Source: Tolypeutes matacus
Taxonomy: Eukaryota > Chordata > Mammalia > Cingulata > Chlamyphoridae
Direction of reading: 5' to 3'
Assembly (NCBI GenBank): GCA_026826555.1
Contig: JAKSZT010032888.1
Span: 1,123,928 to 1,187,927 of the forward strand
Length of the DNA: 64,000 bases
In this document: one piece after another, positions 11,536-23,014 of the stretch
How positions within the stretch are numbered: the stretch's first letter is position 1
How the letters are laid out: every line of letters starts with the position of its first letter
The notes under the pieces: generated by a model
What the model was told of the DNA's origin: nothing
Seen by the model: only the letters and a program-made list of their open reading frames with translations
Databases searched by the model: none
Program-made: the position numbers and the translations under genes

Positions 11536-11737
11536 ATGAGTGAAATAAAAACTACCTTTACAGTAATAACATTGAATGTTAATGTATTAAACTCCCCAAT
11601 CAAATGCACAGACTTGCAGAATGAGTAATAAAATATGGGCCATTTATATGCTGTCTACAAGAGACTCACTTTAGACCCAAGGATAACAATAGATTGAAGC
11701 AAAGGCTGGAAAAGATATTCCCATGCATGTAATAACC

Positions 11738-11770
<33 letters not shown>

Positions 11771-14700
11771 GGAGTAGCTATACTCATCAGATGAAATAGA
11801 CTTTAAAAGCAAAAATGTTATTATAGACAAGGAAGGACATTATATATTAATAAAAAGGGCAATTCATGAGGAAGAAATAACAATTATAAATATATATGCA
11901 CCTAGCCAGAATACCCAGAGATAGATGAGGCAAACATTGGCAAACCTGAAGGAAGAAATAGATATCTCTACAATAATACTTGGAGACTTCAACACCACTC
12001 TCAGTATTGGATAGAACAGCTGGGCTGAGGATAAATAAGTAGAGAGCTTATAGGATAATAGGATAAATGGACTAAACCTAATAGACATATGCAGAACATT
12101 GCACCCTTAAACAACAGGATATACATTCTTCTCAAGTGCCTATGTATCTTTCTCCAGGATAGACCATATGTTGGATCACAAAGCAGATCTCAATAAATTC
12201 TAAAGATTAAAATTATACAAAGCAATTTCTCAGATCATAATGGAATAAAGTTGGAAGTCAACAAGAGACAGATAAATGAAAAATCCACAAATATGTGGAG
12301 ATTAAACAACACAGTATTAAATAATCAGTAGGTCAAAGAAGAAATTATGAGAGAAATCAGTATGTATCTTGAGATGAATTAAAATGAATACAACATATCA
12401 GAACCTATGGGATGCAGCAAAGCAGTGCTGAGAGGGAAATTTATAGTCCTCAATGTTTACATTAAAAAAGAAGAAGGAGCTAAAATGATTGACCTAACTA
12501 CACAACTAGAGGAACTAGAAAATGAACATCAAACTAGTCCCAAAACATGTAGAAGGAATGAAATAACAAAGATCAGAGCATAAATAAGTGAAATCGAGAG
12601 TCAAAAACAAACAAACAAAAACAAAAAAACAATAGAGAGAATAAACAAAACCAAAAGTTTGTTCTTCAAGAAGATTTGCAAAATTGGCAAACCATTAGCT
12701 AGGCTGAATAAGAGAAAAAGAGAGATGATTCAAATAAATGAAATAAAAAATGAAAATGGGAACATTACTACTGGCCCCGCAGAAATAAGAAAGATCATAA
12801 GACAATGCTATAAACAACTTTATGCCAAAAAACTACACAATGTGGATGAAATGGAAAAATTCCTAAGAATGTACAATTTACACTGACCCTAGAAGAAATA
12901 GAAGACCTCAACAAACCAAGCATAAGTAAAGAGATTGAAACTGTAACCAAACAACTCCCCAAAATGTAAAGCCTAAGACCAGATGGTTTCACAGGTGAAT
13001 TCTACCAAGCATTAAAAGAAGAGTTGATACTGGTCTTGCTCAATGTCTTCCAAAAATTGAACAAGAAGGAATACTATCAAACTCATTCTATGAAGTCAAT
13101 ATCACCCTAATACCAAAGCCAGGTAAAGCTATTAAGAAAAAAGAAAATTACAGACCCTTTTCCCAAATGAATATGGATGCAAAAATTCTCAATAAAATAC
13201 TTACTAACTGAATCCAACAACACATTAAAAGAATTATTCATCATGATCTAATAGGTGCTATACCAGGAATGCAAGGGTGGTTTAACACAAGACAATCAGC
13301 ATAATACACCACATTAATAAATCAAAGAAGAAAAATCACATGAACCTATCGATTGACACAGAAAAGGCATTTGACAAAATACAGCATCCTTTCTTGATAA
13401 AAAATACTACAAAAGATAGGAATTGAAGATAACATTTTCAACATGATAAAGGCCATATAGGAAAAAAACACAGTTAACTTTGTAGTCAATGGTGAAAGAC
13501 TGAAAGCTTTCCTATTGAGATTAGGGACAAAACAAGGATGCCCACTGTCACTACTGTTGTTCAATATAGTGCTAAAGATTCTAGCTACTGCAATCAGGCA
13601 AGAAAAAGAAATAAAATGTTCACTATTCACAGATGATATGATTCTACACCTAGAAAGTAAAAAAAAAAAAAAAGCAAAAACGACAAAACTGCTAGAGCTA
13701 ATAAACGATTTCAATAGTGTCAGGATACATGATCAATACACAAAAACCATGGTGTTTTTATACTCTAGTAATGCATGATCTAAGGAGAAAGTCAGGGAAA
13801 AATTCTATTTACAGTAACAACAAAAAGAATCAAATATTTAGGAATGAACTAAACCAAGGATATAAAGAACTTGTTTTCAGAAAACTATAATACATTCTTA
13901 AAAGAAATTTTAAAAAAGACATAAATAATTGGAAGAACATTCCATGTTCATGGATTGGAAGACTAAATATCATTAAGATGTCAATTCTACCCAAATTGAT
14001 ATACAGTTTCAATACAATCTCAATAAAAATTTCACCAGCATTTTTTAAACAAATGGAAAACCCAATTATCAAATTTATTTGGGGCCAGAAACATATTTCT
14101 GGCCCCAAACAGCCAGAAACATCTTTTTTTAAAAAAGTGAAGTTTGAGGACTCTCACTTCCAAACTTTAAATCATATTTCCAAGCTACAGTGGTAAAAAC
14201 GGCATGATACTTCCATAAAGATAGACACATAGACCAATGGAAACAAATTGATGGTTCAGAAACAGATCCTTACAGCTATGGTCAAGTGATTTTTGACAAG
14301 CCTTTCTAATCCACCCAGTTGGGTAAGAACAGCCTATTCAACAAATGGTGCTGGGAGAACTGTATATCTATAGACAAAATATAAAAGAGGACCCCTATCT
14401 CACACCCTATACAAAAATTAATTCAAAATGGATCAAAGACCTAAATATAAAAGGTAAAACCAAAGAGCTCCTAGAAGAAAACGTAGGAAAACATCTTCAA
14501 GAGCTTGTGGTAGATGGTGCATTCTAAAACCTTACACTGAAAGCATGAGCAATGAAAGAAAACATGGATAAATGGGACCTCCTCAAACTTAAATACTTTT
14601 GTGATTCAAAGGAATTCATCAAGAAGGTGAAAAGGCAGCCCACTCAATGGGGGAAAATATTTGGAAACCACCTATCTGTTAAGTGTTTGATTTCCATTCT

Positions 14701-15340
14701 ATAAAGAGATCATACAACTTAACAATAAAAGAGCAAGCAATCCAATTTAAAAATGGGCAAAAGATTTAAATAGACTTTTCTCCAAAGAAGAAATAAAAAT
14801 GGCCAAAAAGCACGTGAAAAAATGTTCCATATCAGTAGCTATTAGGGCAATCCAAATCAAAATGACAATGAGATATCATCTCACACTGCATAGAATGGCC
14901 ATTATTAAAAATAAAAACAGAAAGAAATAAGTGCTGAAAAGGATGTGGAGAAACAGGAACACTCCTTGACTGTTGGTGGGATTGTAAATTGTGCAGACTG
15001 TGTGGAAGACAGTTTTAAGTTTCCTCAGGATGCTAAATATAGAACTACCATATGATCCAGCAATTCCTCTATTAGGAACATATCCAGAAGCACTGAAACT
15101 GACACAATAAGACATCTGCACACCGATGTTTATAGCGGCATTATTCACAATTGCCAAAAGTTGGAAATGACTCAAGTGTCCATCAACAAATGAATGGATA
15201 AACAAAATGTGGTATATACATATGATGGGAAAAAGAAATGAAATTGGGACACATATGATAACATGGATGAATCTTGAAGACATTATGCTAAGTGAAATAA
15301 GGCACACAAAAAAGGACAAATATTGTATGCTCTCACTGAT
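11536..15340 (+). pseudogene. L1 copy 2 ORF2 (endonuclease/reverse transcriptase) remnant
   Basis: ORF2 supplies endonuclease and reverse transcriptase for target-primed retrotransposition. It starts near ATG 11536 (MSEIKTTFTVITLNVNV, the usual endonuclease opening) and is broken by many stops and shifts. A 29-base A run at 11738-11766 replaces the short A run expected before ggcaggagtagc. The RT region is readable at 13515-13778: TKQGCPLSLLLFNIVLKILA, then FTDD at 13626-13637, where most L1s have FADD. The frame from 13978 (MSILPKLIYSFNTISIKISP) and that from 14345 are the usual distal ORF2 segments. The C-terminal boundary is approximate. Long minus-strand frames here are shadows. Confidence 0.88.
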
Positions 15341-16071
15341 ATGAAATAAATATGAAGAATCAATGCATGGAATTAAAACCTAGAATATAAGTTATTAGGA
15401 GAGAGGAAAAGGGCTGTGAGGGAGTACTGATGCTTAATGTATGTACAAGTTTTAATTAACTTGACTGTAAAAGTGTGGAAATGATAGAGTTGATGGTAAC
15501 ACATTATAGTGAGTAGCAGCTGGTTTATAAATGGGATTGTGACTGAAAAGGGTAATATAGGAATATAAATGTCAATTGAGAGAAAGATAGAGAATAATAT
15601 AGGGGCTGAATAACACAATGAACCCAGAGGTGGATGAGAATTGTGATTAACAGTGCAAATGCAAGAATGTCCTTCTATGAACCAGAACAAATGTACATGA
15701 CTATTGCAGGGTGGTGGGAATGTGGAGAAGCATGGGAAAAATACAATTAATGTAACCTGTTGACTGCAGTTAACAGCAATAGTGTAATATTCTTGTATCA
15801 ATGCCAAACATGTACTGTATTGATAATAGGGAGTATAGAAAAAAATAGGCCAAATGTACATTTTAGATCACAGGTAGTGGTAATAGTCTGATGATATTAC
15901 CTCATAATCTGTAGCAAATGTTCCACAACGGTGTGGTGTATTGGTGAAGGGTGGTTGTATGGAAATTCTATACCTGTGCATGATTGTTTTGTAAGTTCAC
16001 ATCTTCTATAATAAAAATACATTTAAAAAAAATTCACATAGTAAAATCCCCAAAGTGGGGGAAATAAAAAA
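15341..16071 (+). repeat. L1 copy 2 3' UTR
   Basis: This follows the cactgatatgaaataaatat segment and matches L1 copy 1 from about 7370 to 7950. Shared landmarks include cattatagtgagta, cagctggtttataaatggg, a tgtgatattacctcataatc-like string and gcatgattgttttgtaag. It ends in an A-rich run before the right target-site repeat. The antisense open frames at 14876-15319 and 15373-15861 show no protein motif. Confidence 0.85.
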
Positions 16072-16087
16072 AAGAAGTAACTTCTCT

Positions 16088-16724
16088 GAATATGGTCATA
16101 CCAAAAGGAACTGATCTCTTAGCTCTTTCTCAGTTCTCAAGGCTAAATGCATCTGCTGTCTGTGGCATACACTTTGCAACTTTAATCAGATGCTCCTTCA
16201 AGCATAGACTAATTATAAATGTTCAATATTATCATACAGTGGTATAAAATTACTCTCTCTTAAGATGTCCTATCCCATATATTAACTAATATAGAAGTTG
16301 AAATATTTTAAAACATCAAAAATATTGAGCTATTTTCAGTTTTTCATACATTAACCTACTATAAAGACAAATATGGTCTCTTCAGGATAAAAAGACAGAA
16401 AATAGTGGGTTCATGAAGTGAAAATATGCATCAGGTTCATATCAAGTATACATCTAATTCCCTATTTAACTAAAGGAGGAAATAAGGACTGAAAGAAGGA
16501 CATTTGGAAAGCCTTAGTTTCCTTCATCAAATTTTATTAATAGCATAAAAAGAATCTTAATCAATTTCATGAAGTTGAATTACATTATGATTTGATTACA
16601 TTAAGAAAACTTCTTTTATATCATCCAAATGAAATACTGCCTTTTCCCCTCTGGTTAATTTAATGCAATGGTTATTGTCATGAACATAGTGACTTCATTT
16701 GAATTTCATCTGGTCCTGAATTTC
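16088..16724. other. No gene recognised
   Basis: Pre-insertion flank of L1 copy 2 up to the left edge of duplication block A. No coding signal or repeat recognised. Confidence 0.45.
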
Positions 16725-17739
16725 TCACATTATCTTGGAATAGAAAGCTTGCTTATTCTACTTACTTCACAAGAATCCTTTTTCCAATAGTAATAAACCT
16801 GGGAGAACATATAAATTTAAGCATCCCTTTGGAATATGCTGCTGAAAGTAAAGAGGATCTTCAAGGGCTATCCTAATACCAGATACCCAATTATAATACT
16901 TATCTTTCTGGCATGAAGAAGGAAGAGATTATTCATTCTCATATAATAGGTCCAATAAAACTAAAAAAAAAAAGTGATCAATTTGAGTGTCATTTATGCA
17001 AGTGAGATAAAAATAAATTGACATGAAAGAAAAATGTAAATGTAGAGATGCCCAACACAGATTCTCAGTAATTATTTGCAGTTCACAATAATATTGATAA
17101 AAATAATCAAGGAAAAACATAGAAATTATTTCTAAATACTATAACTTATAAAATTGTCATGTTTTCTAAATCATGAAATTGAGAAACAGTGACTTTACTG
17201 ATTAGCCCAAAGCCATATAGCTAGTGCAAACTTTATTGATATAATAGGCTATGTTTATTCATTAATATCATACAGTACTTATCAAGCAATTCCTCTGTGT
17301 ACCATGCTTAATAAAAGAATAGAGACACAACAATGAGGCAAAGTAAGGACTTAAATTAGCTTCGAAATGGTAAAGTGGCAAGGTCAGGGCAGAGGCTGTC
17401 TGAGTGTGAATCTACAATTCATTAGTTGTATTACTAAAAATAACATGCTTGGATCCATGAACCTATAAATTCAGTATGCTGGTCTAAGAACTGTGGAAAA
17501 TTCTTTCTTCTTCCATAAGATTATTGTAAAATTTAAATGTGATAACATATGTGAAGTGTTTCCATAGATATCAACTAACAATATCAAAAGAAATGAGAAA
17601 AGGAATAATAATATAAAATAGATATTAAATAAAATAAGTCAAAATGAGAAGAGAGTGTCTGTCCCTGTGAAGTGGAGATAATTAATTATATAAATTCATT
17701 ATGATAAATTATAAAAAATTCTGTGGAAGACTATTATAA

Positions 17740-18250
17740 GGTATTAGATTGTATGAGAAGCCCTGACATAGTGAGGTATCTCAGAAAAGATTTATCTCAG
17801 ATAATATTTATCCTGAAAATCGAAGGATGGCAGTAGGAGCTCACAAGTTAGAGTGGGTGATGGGGGTGGGGTAACAGGCTGCAGGGAGGATAGAAGGAGC
17901 AGTGCTGCACAGGCTATATCAAGTGCCAATTTCCACCATGAGAAAATCTATTATGTACTCGAAGTTCTGAAACAAGCATAGGGTGGCTGGACCCCAGAAA
18001 GATAAAGCCTCAGTAAATTAGGTAGGTGAAGTGGACAGAGCCAGACAACATAGGTCCTAGGTAGCCAATGTTAAATACTTTGGAGTATAACTTAAGTGCT
18101 ATAGGGAGCCACTGAAGGGTTTTAATAAGAGTTATGGTGTGGTCCAAAGTAGAAATAGCTTGGTAAGTGGCTTCAAGCTATACAAAGAAGGCTCTCAGGA
18201 AGATGTACATTACACACCTTGGATTAAGGTCCTTCCACAAAGAGAACTGA
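17740..18250 (+). repeat. Ancient interspersed repeat, family not named
   Basis: The sequence gagccactgaagggttttaa near 18106, preceded by a ctggaccccagaaagataaag stretch and followed by gttatggtgtggtcc, follows the consensus of an old mammalian interspersed repeat that I recognise only in general form. The left part is also in block B (33400-33595), where L1 sequence interrupts it. Confidence 0.45.
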
Positions 18251-18456
18251 ATATCTTCTCAGTCAAGAGGTTCCGATTGTAAAATGGTTTAGGGCAGAGA
18301 ATTCTATTGAGATATCATACTAGGACCACTTGACCTAGTTTTCAGCTTAGTAAAATAGAATGCTTCTTCAGTATAATAAAAATAGCATATGTGTTGTTTT
18401 CCCATCTATTTAATCCCATAGGATCCACTTGATCCATTACCCTTTCTCACAGATGT

Positions 18457-18482
18457 CTGCACACACACACACACACACACAC
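18457..18482. repeat. (CA)n microsatellite
   Basis: About 13 uninterrupted CA dinucleotides in block A. The equivalent place in block B lacks the array. Confidence 0.9.
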
Positions 18483-19644
18483 ATAAACCCACTTTGATTA
18501 CTAGCCTGAAATTGTGGTTTATATTAGTAATTGCTTCCTTCTGGTCAGGAGAATATATACTGATTTTAATATTAGCAGATTAAATGGCCCACACAGATTT
18601 ATAATTTCTATTTTCAGACCTCTTTGCTATAGGCATTTGGTTTCTTGATAACTTGATCACTACCTATACTTCATACCATGACAGCATGATAGCCATGGAT
18701 GCCATAGGTTACCAGAGTCCTATTTATCCCTAGCAAGGGATTCATTTGACTGTTCATCAAATAGGTGAGCATTTCTGATCCATCTGAATATTTGTCATCT
18801 GGACCAGTGTAAATTATCAGCATAGCAAGTAACAGATGTTCCACATAAGGTGTGCAATTTTAAGAGGGTTTAATAAAGCAAATTTTGCAAAGGAATGCAT
18901 ATGTTATGGAACAAACCCATGGGAATGGTATAATAAACCCAGAGCTAGTCACTTCTGAGAACTGTTACTATACCTAGCACCGGAGATAGAAAAGTGAGCG
19001 GTTAAGGGCATAGAGGGAGAATTTTGGTAAAGGGTTGTCGAGCCGGTGCTATGGTCTCTTTTCAAGTATGCAGCCAGCTTGTGGCAACCTTGCAGGGTAG
19101 TAACTGGGGAGAAACACTCTGACCTCACTTTTGTCACTGCCACAGACAACCCTGGGCTAAACGCATTAAGAAGACTTGAGTATATGATCCCATTGAAACA
19201 GATGATACCTACAACCTTTCCTCCTAGTACAAATAAGAGGCTAGAAAAGGATGGAGAATGGATTTGGAGGGGCAAATGGAAGATGTCCAGCACAAGATAG
19301 ACAATCAGAATTTATGTGCATCTAATTTAATAGAAGTACACAAATAATACATATCCTATGGACTTAATTTACACATACATTTAGTTTGATTTCTTCTCAA
19401 CCAAAAATGGAATAAGAGAGAAAATATTGACTGATTACAGTTTTCCCAAGGAATTACAGGTTTCAAAATGCTTTTTCTCCAACTTAATAAAGAACAAATT
19501 TTTCAATGCCCAACTTTTTAATTGTCTTGTTAGTCATTCCCCAAGCTGTGAAATCAATCCTGAGGGCCTGTAGGAATCTGCAACCCCCAAGATCCAGAAA
19601 CTGACATAAAAGATTTTATGACAGCAGATTTGATTATTCAGGCT

Positions 19645-19802
19645 TGTTGGAATTTTGGAACAGGAATTGTGAAGGCGGTGCTGCAGATGAAAGACATGGG
19701 ACATATATGAAAGAAAATGGGGTTAGGGGACCCTCGGCTTTGAAAGAGGAGAGCCCTGTACTGCTTTCTATCCTGGCTTTTATTTCAAAAAGTTTAACCA
19801 AG
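19645..19802 (-). repeat. ERV1 partial 3' LTR
   Basis: Matches the first ~160 bases (plus view) of the right LTR from 21384, including gctgcagatgaaagacatg, ggggttagggga and agaggagagccctgta. Similarity stops at aagtttaacca; the next bases instead match the pro/dUTPase-like region of ERV2 (about 46040, opposite strand). This marks the deletion junction. Confidence 0.85.
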
Positions 19803-20271
19803 GATTTGAATAGCGCTCTTATAATAATTTTTATTTATTAATGTAATATTACCATCCGGAGGTATCAAAATATACACTGACACTAAACAAACACAAATAA
19901 GTTACAACACATCAATAGAAACATACATCTTTGATTTTACTGCTTCTTGAGAATTTTTCGGAAACTGTATTGCAAGTTTTTTTGTTTTACTTTTCTAGTG
20001 GTTTAATTTTATTAGCCTCTATCATCCCATAGCCTTATCATTATGTAAGCAGTAGGAGGTTTACAAAGTTGCTGTTGGAATGTTTTTTTAATCTTAGTTA
20101 ATTCTTTGACAGAATAGTGATGCCCCTGCAACTAGTGCTAGATTTTTCTAATATTAATCTCACTAAATCTTCTGGAATAGTCCCTTTCACTCCTGAATTG
20201 GCTAGACAGACTTTATTTTGTTCTTTCAGTATTACTTTTTTGGAAGTGGCAAAGTCCAGGCCCGCACTTTT
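19803..20271 (-). pseudogene. ERV1 pro/dUTPase-region remnant
   Basis: On the minus strand this segment aligns with ERV2 45580-46050 (plus) over its length. Its position directly after the gag zinc knuckle is that of the betaretroviral pro gene, which in this group carries a dUTPase domain and protease. No long open frame remains, and the domain call rests on position and weak similarity. It is cut off at the deletion junction with the 3' LTR. Confidence 0.6.
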
Positions 20272-21259
20272 CTAAGTGGGGGCATAATCTGAAAACTGTG
20301 GGGTCGGAATTAACATTAACCCATTGTGAATTTTGAACAGGTGGTGCTGTTGGAGAAGGCTGTTTTTTTTACAATCTTTTTGATAATGACCAGCCTTTCC
20401 ACAGTTAAAACAGGTTTTGCCACTCTTAACTTTTATGGCAATGCTGGCAAATGCCTCTGCTAATAATTGAGCCTTGTGGTGCTCTGAGCCGATATCTTGG
20501 CATGTTTTTATATTCTCTTCAAGAGTGGCCCCAACCATTTTCATGGGTCTAAGGGCTTTTTGACACTTTGTGGTAGCATTATCAAAGGTCATGATTTGAA
20601 GTAATAAATCTCGAACAGCTGGGTTTATCACAGTGTGCTCAATTTTACTCATGCATAAGAAAATGGTTTTTGGTATTTTTAAAGGCTAGTTGTAACAATC
20701 AACATTTGGAATTACCTTCTCTGAAAAGTTGGAGTTCTCATTGATTTCATATTCTGCGACTGAGTTTGTAAAGTGTACTCATATTACAAAAGCTTGGTAA
20801 ACTTTCGGATTGTTCCTGAACCTGAAGTGTGTTTCCCAGTATTCTCTATCAATATATGTCTGGAAGGAAAATAAAGAGTGTGACATCAAAAAAAAAAAAA
20901 AAAAAAAAAAAAAAAACAGTCTTTTTAAGGTGAGCTATAAAATTAACATATGGTTCAGAGGCCCATTGTTTTACATGTGCAAATGAGGGAGCCACTGACC
21001 CTGGAGGAGTGATTTTTTCCCAGCTGTGCAAAGGAATGGACTCTTCTTTCTGATAAGCTTGCTGCAAGGCTTTCATAACCAATTTCCATTGTTTTAAATT
21101 AAAAACATTATGCCCTTTAGGCTGAAACCAGTAACAGTGTTTTCTAACTAGATAGAAAATTTCCTCAAAAGAAGCTATTTTAACTGTAACTCCTGTACTT
21201 TTCAAAAGCGTATGCAACACTGAAATATATTCATCAAAATTCAACTGCTGATTCCCCAT
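20272..21259 (-). pseudogene. ERV1 gag remnant (matrix, capsid end, nucleocapsid)
   Basis: Gag is the structural polyprotein of the virion. The likely start is the MGN at 21259-21251, a myristoylation-type start, with a matrix-like domain to about 21020. The frame then passes directly to a capsid C-terminal stretch (WASEPYVNFIAHL, about 20975-20935), so the middle of gag is missing. After an inserted retrocopy, capsid continues (about 20640-20480) and leads to one zinc knuckle of the CX2CX4HX4C type, CFNCGKAGHYQKDC, at about 20415-20373. The internal deletion and the insertion make it defective. The upstream in-frame methionine at 21331 is not expected to be the start. Confidence 0.85.
20690..20916 (+). 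pseudogene. Polyadenylated retrocopy nested in ERV1 gag
   Basis: About 230 bp interrupt the capsid region of gag. The plus strand ends with AATAAA (20870-20875), 12 bases, then 29 uninterrupted A residues (20888-20916), which is the signature of a reverse-transcribed mRNA 3' end. A weak direct-repeat candidate flanks it (gtatttttaaaggct before, gtctttttaaggtg after). The parent transcript was not recognised. The unbroken A tail suggests a young insertion. Confidence 0.7.
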
Positions 21260-21363
21260 TACCCTGATGTGCCAGAGAGGAAACCTACCACTCCTTGATG
21301 CACTTTCTGTGCTCTCCGGTCTGCTAGGCACTGATTCAGGAGAGGCAGAGAATATGCCTTCAG

Positions 21364-21381
21364 GTCCCTGTTTGGGCGCCA
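21364..21381 (-). other. ERV1 primer-binding site, tRNA-Lys type
   Basis: The minus strand reads tggcgcccaaacagggac, two bases inside the 5' LTR edge. It differs at one base from the tRNA-Lys(UUU) primer site known from lentiviruses and mouse mammary tumour virus. This fixes the provirus orientation and supports a lysine-primed (class II/betaretrovirus-like) element. Confidence 0.88.
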
Positions 21382-21383
21382 GT

Positions 21384-21791
21384 TGTTAGAATTCTGGAAC
21401 AGGAATTATGAAGATGGTGCTGCAGATGAAAGACATGAGATATATATGAAAGAAAGATGGGGTTAGGGGACCTTCCACCTTGAAAGAGGAGAGCCCTGTA
21501 CTGTTTTCTATCCTGGCTTTTATTGCAAAAAGTTGAACAAATGATTTACTACTGCACATGTGTTTATTTATTCTATGGTTATATTTTTAGCATAACTATT
21601 TATCTTTTTTTTAGTAACTATCACGAACATGTCATGGGAACAGATGTGTCCCTTCTGGGTCACCTCCAGTGTTTGCATGTACTGTCCTTGGCAGTTTTCT
21701 GCTTGGATGCAGGTCATGCATTCTTTTCCTATTATAACTCACTGCTTCAGAAACTTCTTAAAGACATACTGTTTCTTCCTGTTGTCCATCA
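21384..21791 (-). repeat. ERV1 5' LTR (complete, ~408 bp)
   Basis: Bounded by tgttagaatt at 21384 and ccatca at 21791 in plus view. On the minus strand an AATAAA (21524-21519) lies within gcaataaaagccagg, the expected polyadenylation signal. The R/U5 side is shared with the partial left LTR and with the 3' end of the ERV2 LTR. Confidence 0.88.
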
Positions 21792-22439
21792 CAGGATGAT
21801 GGTTTTAATGATGACTTTAGGTAAGTTGCCTACTTCCAATCTTAGAGGTTGACAGAAAATTGTATTTGTTACTGACAACCATCCATTAGACATTTACATG
21901 CTAGACTATGTTAAGTGCTAAAATAGGGCCTTGTTTCACATATCTTCACCATATTACTAGAAAAATTTCTGAGACAGCTGAGAGGACAAAAATGTTTGTG
22001 CAAAAAAGAGCAATTAACCATTAGAGAAGGACAGTGGAAAAATTAACAACAAAGAACAACAAAGAAAAAGTCATCAAGAACTACTTAAAAAGGTAAGGTC
22101 CCTTGTGAATATTTCAAGACCAATTGCAATAGCAAGAGAAATAGCAGAGACTATAAGTCTAAGAAACAAAAGACACCAATAAATGTTTAGTATTTTCATA
22201 CTGATATATTTTGAGAAAGCAGGAAGATACATGATATACTTCCAGATAAAGGAGGAGTTAGAAGGGATACTTCCTAACTCTCAGGTGATCTGCACAACTT
22301 GTCCATTCCTAGCTGTGAAATTGGGGAAGGCTTTGTTTTCCTGTGTCTAAATTTAATTAGCTCCTACCCCAGTTTGTTTACTCCAAGAAACCAGTTTGTT
22401 TTCTTAAAAACATTGAACAGTATCTGAAAATCTTTCTAC

Positions 22440-22575
22440 ATTATTTGCTAACTATGCATCTATCCCTTCTAGACTAAGAGTGCCATAAAAGTAAGGCCCA
22501 CTATTTTTATCCTCACTCCTGTACCCCAGGGCCTAGAACAGTATCTGGGGTTCAAGAAAAATTTTCTAAAAAAAA
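22440..22575 (+). repeat. L2 3' end
   Basis: The stretch with ccttctagactaagagtgcc, a tgtaccccagggcctagaac segment and cagtatctgg follows the known L2 3' consensus. Block B has the same element at about 40085-40215. Confidence 0.7.
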
Positions 22576-23014
22576 GAATAGACATCTAGCAGTATTCAGG
22601 CAATCTTGTTGTTATCAAATGCATTTTACAGAAAGGAATATACAGAGCAAGGGTTCTTAATGAGGGTTCTGAGCTTGAATTGAAATTCAAAAAAACATTA
22701 TTCTTGAAAGGAGGTACTGGTACAGATGTGATATATTTATTAAATAATAAACAGTATAATGGTGACTTAATAAAGAGTCCATGGTTTTCACCTAACAAAG
22801 GTGTCTGAGGAACAAAAAATGTTAAGAACCCCTCATATTGAGAGTCAAAGAACTCCCTTCACCTCAGGCAAGATTCCTGCTGAGATTTCCCTACCTCTAA
22901 TAGTTGTAGTCATGACTATATCACATGGTGCTGGCTCACAGAAAGCCCTCATTTCATATTTATTATGTGAATTAACCCTCTCTATACCATTTCCAGGTGA
23001 AGTCTCTTTCAGCC

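Larger units (their letters stand above)
8529..16087 (+). mobile_element. LINE-1 copy 2, structurally full length (~7.5 kb)
   Basis: Direct repeats aagaagtaatttctct (from 8529) and aagaagtaacttctct (16072-16087) match at 15 of 16 bases and bracket the element body, about 8546-16071. It has a long 5' UTR with a monomer array (about 9010-10110), ORF1 from 10285, an inter-ORF stretch, ORF2 from 11536, a long 3' UTR and an A-rich end. ORF1 is split by a SINE and ORF2 carries many stops, so it is immobile. Alignment with copy 1 (4218-8297) shows that both belong to the same L1 subfamily. Confidence 0.93.
19639..21797 (-). mobile_element. ERV1: betaretrovirus-like provirus remnant with target-site duplication
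   Basis: A minus-strand provirus. The right LTR is 21384-21791 (its 5' LTR); the left, partial LTR is about 19645-19802 (3' LTR, R/U5 side only). In plus view both begin tgtt(g/a)gaatt(t/c)tgga; the complete one ends ccatca, giving TG...CA termini. The host sequence shows caggct (19639-19644) and caggat (21792-21797), a 6-bp duplication with one change, the size usual for betaretroviruses. Inside, from right to left, are a primer-binding site, gag and a pro/dUTPase-like piece. The rest of pol, env and the U3 of the 3' LTR are deleted, with the junction near 19802. Block B keeps the empty site near 36650-36670. Confidence 0.9.

Noticed and set aside
14876..15861. 147- and 162-codon minus-strand frames
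   Set aside because: Antisense to the L1 distal ORF2 and 3' UTR. Composition is F/S/I-rich and no domain is seen.
18949..19293. 114-codon minus-strand frame
   Set aside because: It lies over an old interspersed-repeat-like segment that is partly deleted in block B. No motif is present.
20849..21331. Complete 160-residue gag protein starting at 21331
   Set aside because: The likely start is the internal MGN at 21259. The C terminus runs into phenylalanine codons, which are only the antisense of the inserted A tail.
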